Source: Bordetella genomosp. 9 (GTDB lineage Bacteria; Pseudomonadota; Gammaproteobacteria; Burkholderiales; Burkholderiaceae_B). Taken from it: 64,000 bases of DNA. Position 1 is the first letter of the stretch. Every line of letters starts with the position of its first letter. A program made the translations under genes and the position numbers. A model generated the notes under the pieces. It was not told where the DNA came from. It searched no databases and was given only the letters and a program-made list of their open reading frames with translations. The stretch lies in assembly GCF_002261425.1 (NCBI RefSeq), contig NZ_NEVJ01000003.1, forward strand, positions 1,426,001 through 1,490,000. Direction: 5' to 3'. Shown here one piece after another: positions 60,298 to 64,000 of the stretch.

Positions 60298-61482
60298 TCA
60301 ACCTCTTCCGTCCTTGCGGAACATCTCTTTAATGCCGCGCACGGCTTGTCGCGTGCGCTGCTCGTTTTCGATGAGCGCGAAGCGCACATAGTCGTCGCCG
60401 TATTCGCCGAAACCGATCCCCGGCGAAACGGCGACCTTGGCGTCGGCCAGCAGGCGCTTGGAAAATTCCAGCGAGCCCTGGGCCTTGTAAGGCTCCGGAA
60501 TCTGCGCCCAGATATACATGGACGCCTTGGGGATTTCCACGTTCCACCCGGCCTCATGCAAGCCGCGGGCCAGGACGTCGCGGCGGCTGCGGTACTGCTC
60601 CACGACCTGCTTGACGCATTCCTGCGGACCATCCAGCGCCGCGATCGACGCCACCTGGATGGGCGTGAACGTCCCGTAGTCGTGATAGCTCTTGATGCGC
60701 GCCAGCGCATGCACCAGCTCGCGGTTGCCGACCATGAAGCCGATGCGCCAGCCGGCCATGTTGTAGCTCTTGCTCATGGTGAAGAACTCGACCGCGACGT
60801 CGCGCGCGCCGGGCACCTGCATGATGGACGGCGCCACATAGCCGTCGAAGCAGATATCGGCGTAGGCCAGGTCGTGCACCACCAGGATGTCGTGTTCCTT
60901 GGCCAGCGCGACCACGCGTTCGAAAAAGCCCAGGTCCACGCACTGCGCGGTCGGATTGCTGGGAAAGCCCAGCACCATCATCTTGGGCTTGGGGATGGAT
61001 TCGCGCACCGCGCGCTCCAGTTCCTCGAAGAAATCCACGCCCGGCGTCATGCGCACCGAGCGGATATTGGCGCCGGCGATCACCGCGCCATAGATATGGA
61101 TGGGATAGCTGGGGTTGGGCACCAGCACGGTATCGCCGCGATCCAGGGTGGCCAGCATCAGGTGGGCCAGGCCTTCCTTCGACCCGATGGTGACGATGGC
61201 TTCGCTGTCCGGATCGATATCCACCGCGTAGCGGCGCTGGTACCAGTCGGAAATCGCCTTGCGCAGCCGGGGAATACCCTTGGAAACCGAATAGCCGTGG
61301 GTATCGGGCCGGTTGGCGGCTTCGACCAGCTTGTCGACGATATGCCGGGGCGTGGCGCCATCGGGATTGCCCATGGACATGTCGATGATGTCCTCTCCGC
61401 GGCGCCGTGCTGCCATTTTCAATTCGGCCGTGATATTGAAAACGTAAGGCGGCAGGCGCTCGATGCGCGAGAAGTTCCTCAT
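60298..61482 (-). CDS. alaC: Class I aminotransferase, AlaC-like
   Basis: A 394-residue fold-type I PLP aminotransferase. The PLP lysine is in [15 protein letters not shown] near residue 240, the phosphate region is [13 protein letters not shown], and PSNPTAQCV is near residue 175. Resembles the AlaC type (glutamate-pyruvate transaminase) that sits beside hom/thrC in many betaproteobacteria. AAGGA 8 nt before the ATG supports the start, and a promoter candidate lies upstream. It is the first gene of alaC-hom-thrC. Confidence 0.93.
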   Translation of the reverse strand: MRNFSRIERLPPYVFNITAELKMAARRRGEDIIDMSMGNPDGATPRHIVDKLVEAANRPDTHGYSVSKGIPRLRKAISDWYQRRYAVDIDPDSEAIVTIGSKEGLAHLMLATLDRGDTVLVPNPSYPIHIYGAVIAGANIRSVRMTPGVDFFEELERAVRESIPKPKMMVLGFPSNPTAQCVDLGFFERVVALAKEHDILVVHDLAYADICFDGYVAPSIMQVPGARDVAVEFFTMSKSYNMAGWRIGFMVGNRELVHALARIKSYHDYGTFTPIQVASIAALDGPQECVKQVVEQYRSRRDVLARGLHEAGWNVEIPKASMYIWAQIPEPYKAQGSLEFSKRLLADAKVAVSPGIGFGEYGDDYVRFALIENEQRTRQAVRGIKEMFRKDGRG

Positions 61483-61528
61483 GACGGGAATCCTTGATGC
61501 GGGGAAGGGAATTAGGGGCTAACCCGAT

Positions 61529-61557
61529 AATCTAGCCGATGGCGGGCAAGCCGGCAA
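61529..61557 (-). promoter_or_regulatory. Candidate sigma70 promoter of alaC-hom-thrC
   Basis: Minus strand: TTGCCG (61552-61557), 17-bp spacer, TAGATT (61529-61534), 46 nt before the alaC ATG. Confidence 0.45.
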
Positions 61558-61620
61558 ATGGCGACAAAAAAGCCCTTTTGCCCCGTGTTGAGCGCGCAAC
61601 ATGCGTGCATTGCGATGCGC

Positions 61621-61626
61621 TATCAT
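61621..61626 (+). promoter_or_regulatory. -10-like box (TATCAT) before the Mth938-type gene
   Basis: TATCAT lies 24 nt before TTG 61651 but after the ATG at 61615, so it supports the TTG start. The -35 is weak. Confidence 0.35.
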
Positions 61627-61650
61627 CCCGACAACAAGCCGGAGTCCTTA

Positions 61651-62106
61651 TTGAAGCTGCATACTGAGCCTGCGTCGGCACTGAATACCGTGACCGCTTA
61701 CGGTCCCGGGTATATCGAAGTCAACCTGGTACGTTTTTCCCACGCGGTCTCCTTCGGCCCCGAAGGCGCCGTCGCCGAATGGCCGGTCAAGGCGGCTGAC
61801 CAGATCACTTCCGCGCTTTTGCGCCGGGCCGCCGGCCTGCCCGAACCGGTCAGCGATCCGCTCGCGTTCCTGGACGAGCCCGACACCGCCCCCGCGCTTC
61901 CGCCCAACGCCCCCGAAGTCCTACTCATCGGCACCGGCGCCCGCCAGCGCTTCCTGCGGCCGGACGTCCTGCGTCCGCTGCTGAAGGCGGGCATCGGCAT
62001 CGAAACCATGGACACCCAGGCGGCCGCACGTACCTACAACATATTGATGTCGGAGGGCCGGCGCGTCGTCGTCGCCCTGATTCCGACCGGAGAATCCGAA
62101 GAATGA
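61651..62106 (+). CDS. Mth938-like domain protein, TTG start
   Basis: A 151-residue protein of the Mth938/NDUFAF3-like domain family. It starts MKLHTEPASALNTVTAYGPGYIEVN; conserved stretches include VSFGPEGAVAEWP, PEVLLIGTGARQRF and GIGIETMDTQAAARTYNIL. The domain occurs in complex I assembly factor NDUFAF3; its bacterial role is unclear. TTG 61651 has GGAG 6 nt upstream; ATG 61615 and 61558 give longer N-termini without support. Its TGA overlaps the bcp ATG (ATGA). Confidence 0.85.
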   Translation: MKLHTEPASALNTVTAYGPGYIEVNLVRFSHAVSFGPEGAVAEWPVKAADQITSALLRRAAGLPEPVSDPLAFLDEPDTAPALPPNAPEVLLIGTGARQRFLRPDVLRPLLKAGIGIETMDTQAAARTYNILMSEGRRVVVALIPTGESEE

Positions 62107-62567
62107 AGCCGATCATAGGCAAACCGGCCCCGCTTTTCACCGCTGAAAGCACCATCGGCTCCATCAGCCTGGAACAATGCCGCGGCCGCGCCGTGGTGCT
62201 CTACTTCTATCCCAAGGACAACACGCCCGGCTGTACCACGGAAAGCCAGGATTTCCGCGACATGCACGCCGACTTCCTCGCCGCGGGCTGCGTCGTGGTC
62301 GGCATTTCGCGCGACTCCCTCAAATCCCACGAGAACTTCCGCTGCAAGTACGAGTTGCCCTTCCCCTTGATCGCCGACCCCGAAGAAACCGTGTGCAACC
62401 TGTTTGGGGTCATCAAGCAGAAAAACATGTATGGCAAACAGGTGCGCGGTATCGAGCGCAGCACCTTCCTGATCGATGCCTACGGCGTATTGGTGCAGGA
62501 ATGGCGCGGAGTCAAGGTTCCGGGCCATGCCAAAGAAGTCCTGCAAGCCGCCAAGAGCATCGGTTGA
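62103..62567 (+). CDS. bcp: Thioredoxin-dependent peroxiredoxin, Bcp/PrxQ type
   Basis: A 154-residue peroxiredoxin. The peroxidatic Cys is in NTPGCTTESQDFRD near residue 41. Many Bcp proteins have a resolving Cys five residues later; here that position is Gln, so it is either a 1-Cys type or uses another Cys (residues near 60, 75 or 95). It reduces peroxides with thioredoxin. ATG overlaps the upstream stop (ATGA), so the Mth938-type protein and the peroxiredoxin are coupled. Confidence 0.94.
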   Translation: MKPIIGKPAPLFTAESTIGSISLEQCRGRAVVLYFYPKDNTPGCTTESQDFRDMHADFLAAGCVVVGISRDSLKSHENFRCKYELPFPLIADPEETVCNLFGVIKQKNMYGKQVRGIERSTFLIDAYGVLVQEWRGVKVPGHAKEVLQAAKSIG

Positions 62568-62648
62568 CCGATTTCACGCAGTCCGGGGCCCGTCCGTGGG
62601 CCCCGCTTAGTCAGGCGATATTGCCGGCCCCCAAAGGAGAGTGACTCC

Positions 62649-64000
62649 ATGCCGCTTCCCAAGTTGCCCACCCGTCCCGCCGCCATCCTGACCTTCCCCT
62701 CGGGCGAAGCCGCCCGCAACACGCCGGCCGCCCGTGCGGCCCAACCGCGGGCCGACGAGCCGGAAAGCGAAATCGTCCAGCCCCAGCTGGCCGGCATCGC
62801 CGCGCCCCAGACACAGGCCCGGGCGCCAGGCAAGTCCCCCGCGCGCAAGGAAGCAGGCCGCAAGGCCACCGCCGAGCAGCCCCAGCCGGCGCCCGCCGCC
62901 GCGCCGGTGCTGCGCGCCGCCCCCGTCCCGTCGACCGGGCCGTCCCGCAAGACCCGCGCGCGCACCGAAACCGGCGTCCGCAAGCTGTTCGTGCTGGACA
63001 CCAATGTGCTGCTGCACGATCCGACGTCCCTGTTCCGCTTCGAAGAACACGACATCTTCCTGCCGATGATGACGCTGGAAGAACTGGACCACCAGAAGAA
63101 AGGCATGTCCGAAGTGGCGCGCAACGCCCGCCAGGTCAGCCGCTCGCTGGATGCGCTGGTCAGCGACACCGTCAAGCTGGACGAAGGGCTGGCGCTGAAC
63201 GCGCTGGGCAACAAGGACGCCGCCGGCCGCCTGCTGCTGCAGACCACGGCCATCCACAGCACCCTGCCGTCAGACCTGCCCATGGGCAAGGCGGACAACC
63301 AGATCCTGGGCGTCGTGCGCGCCCTGCAGGAAAAGTACACCGACCGCGAAGTCGTGCTGGTGTCCAAGGACATCAACATGCGCCTGAAGGCGCGTGCGCT
63401 CGGCATGGCGGCCGAGGACTACTTCAACGACCACGTCCTCGAGGATTCCGACCTGCTCTACACCGGCGTGATGCAGCTGCCGGAGGACTTCTGGAACAAG
63501 CACGGCAAGGACGTCGAATCCTGGCAACAGGGCGGCACCACCTTCTACCGCATCAGCGGGCCGCTGTGCGCGCAATTCGTGGTCAACCAGTTCGTCTATT
63601 TCGAAGGCCAGATGCCGCTGTACGCGCAGGTGCGCGAAGTCAGCGGCAAGACGGCCGTGCTGGCCACGCTGCGCGACTACACGCATGGCAAGAACAATGT
63701 GTGGGGCATCACCGCGCGCAACCGCGAACAGAATTTCGCGCTGAACCTGCTCATGAATCCCGAATGCGACTTCATTTCGCTGCTGGGGCAGGCGGGCACC
63801 GGCAAGACCCTGCTGGCGCTCGCGGCGGGCCTGACGCAGGTGCTGGAAACCAAGCGCTATACCGAAATCATCATGACCCGCGTCACCGTCCCGGTGGGCG
63901 AGGACATCGGCTTCCTGCCGGGAACCGAAGAAGAAAAAATGCTGCCGTGGATGGGCGCCCTGGAAGACAACCTGGACGTGCTCAACATGGGTGACGGCGA
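62649..64000 (+). CDS. PIN domain-PhoH ATPase (PhoH2/YlaK-like), 3' end cut by window edge
   Basis: At least 450 residues are visible; the gene runs off the right edge. It has a disordered Ala/Pro/Arg-rich tail (1 to about 105), a PIN nuclease domain (about 110-245, LFVLDTNVLLHDP with the first acidic residue and LVSKDINMRLKARALG), and the start of a PhoH ATPase with Walker A SLLGQAGTGKTLLALA near residue 380. PIN-PhoH proteins are RNA helicase/nucleases and relatives of PhoH2. AAAGGAG 7 nt before ATG supports the start. Confidence 0.92.
   Translation, partial: MPLPKLPTRPAAILTFPSGEAARNTPAARAAQPRADEPESEIVQPQLAGIAAPQTQARAPGKSPARKEAGRKATAEQPQPAPAAAPVLRAAPVPSTGPSRKTRARTETGVRKLFVLDTNVLLHDPTSLFRFEEHDIFLPMMTLEELDHQKKGMSEVARNARQVSRSLDALVSDTVKLDEGLALNALGNKDAAGRLLLQTTAIHSTLPSDLPMGKADNQILGVVRALQEKYTDREVVLVSKDINMRLKARALGMAAEDYFNDHVLEDSDLLYTGVMQLPEDFWNKHGKDVESWQQGGTTFYRISGPLCAQFVVNQFVYFEGQMPLYAQVREVSGKTAVLATLRDYTHGKNNVWGITARNREQNFALNLLMNPECDFISLLGQAGTGKTLLALAAGLTQVLETKRYTEIIMTRVTVPVGEDIGFLPGTEEEKMLPWMGALEDNLDVLNMGDG

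Overview
This 64 kb window is GC-rich chromosomal DNA from a betaproteobacterium, most likely an Alcaligenaceae member of the Bordetella/Achromobacter group. The main reasons are four orphan Bug/TctC-type periplasmic receptors, several CaiB/BaiF CoA-transferases, LysR regulators next to small catabolic operons, and a DnaE gene leading into LPS-core genes. This is inferred from gene content and style, not from a database search. I see no rRNA, tRNA, CRISPR, insertion sequence or phage gene. The window is cut inside a gene at both ends.

Layout. 1-7.8 kb: dnaE followed on the minus strand by an LPS-type cluster (glycosyltransferase, deacetylase, WaaE-like transferase, glycosyltransferase, second deacetylase), mostly joined by 4-base stop/start overlaps. 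7.9-20.6 kb: housekeeping genes lpxO, hrpA, a FapA-type protein, a degenerate SDR, argA, yggX, phoU, rpiA and rmuC. 20.7-30.4 kb: a YrbL-like protein, a putrescine ABC operon (potFGHI) with an ArsC-like reductase and a 3-methyladenine glycosylase appended, then an FtsX-like permease, a truncated globin and a Kdo kinase. 30.4-33.1 kb: a small secreted basic protein, radA and an SDR.

33.2-49.6 kb is the accessory, catabolic part. It holds an hydroxyacid oxidase plus Bug pair with a divergent LysR; a Bug, flavin reductase, GST, CMD and lactonase-like operon; and a six-gene operon of two CoA-transferases, an enoyl-CoA hydratase, a natural double acyl-CoA dehydrogenase, a Bug and a LysR, with another Bug diverging from its head. 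These look like uptake-plus-CoA-degradation modules for unidentified organic acids.

49.6-64 kb: alr, the squalene genes hpnC-hpnD-hpnE, a fluoride channel, a 2-hydroxyacid dehydrogenase with a LysR, a Nudix hydrolase, alaC-hom-thrC, a Mth938-type protein with a Bcp peroxiredoxin, and the start of a PIN-PhoH ATPase.

Non-coding signals of note: several -10-like boxes lying only 6-7 nt before an ATG with no Shine-Dalgarno (dnaE, hrpA, radA, the permease, the left-edge deacetylase), which suggests leaderless transcripts; a 10-bp inverted repeat around the radA -10/start; a Pho-box candidate before phoU; an A/T-only inverted repeat before the degenerate SDR; a paired 56-bp REP-like repeat between alaC and hom; a 4 x 14-bp tandem repeat before thrC's end; and a strong bidirectional terminator between yggX and phoU.
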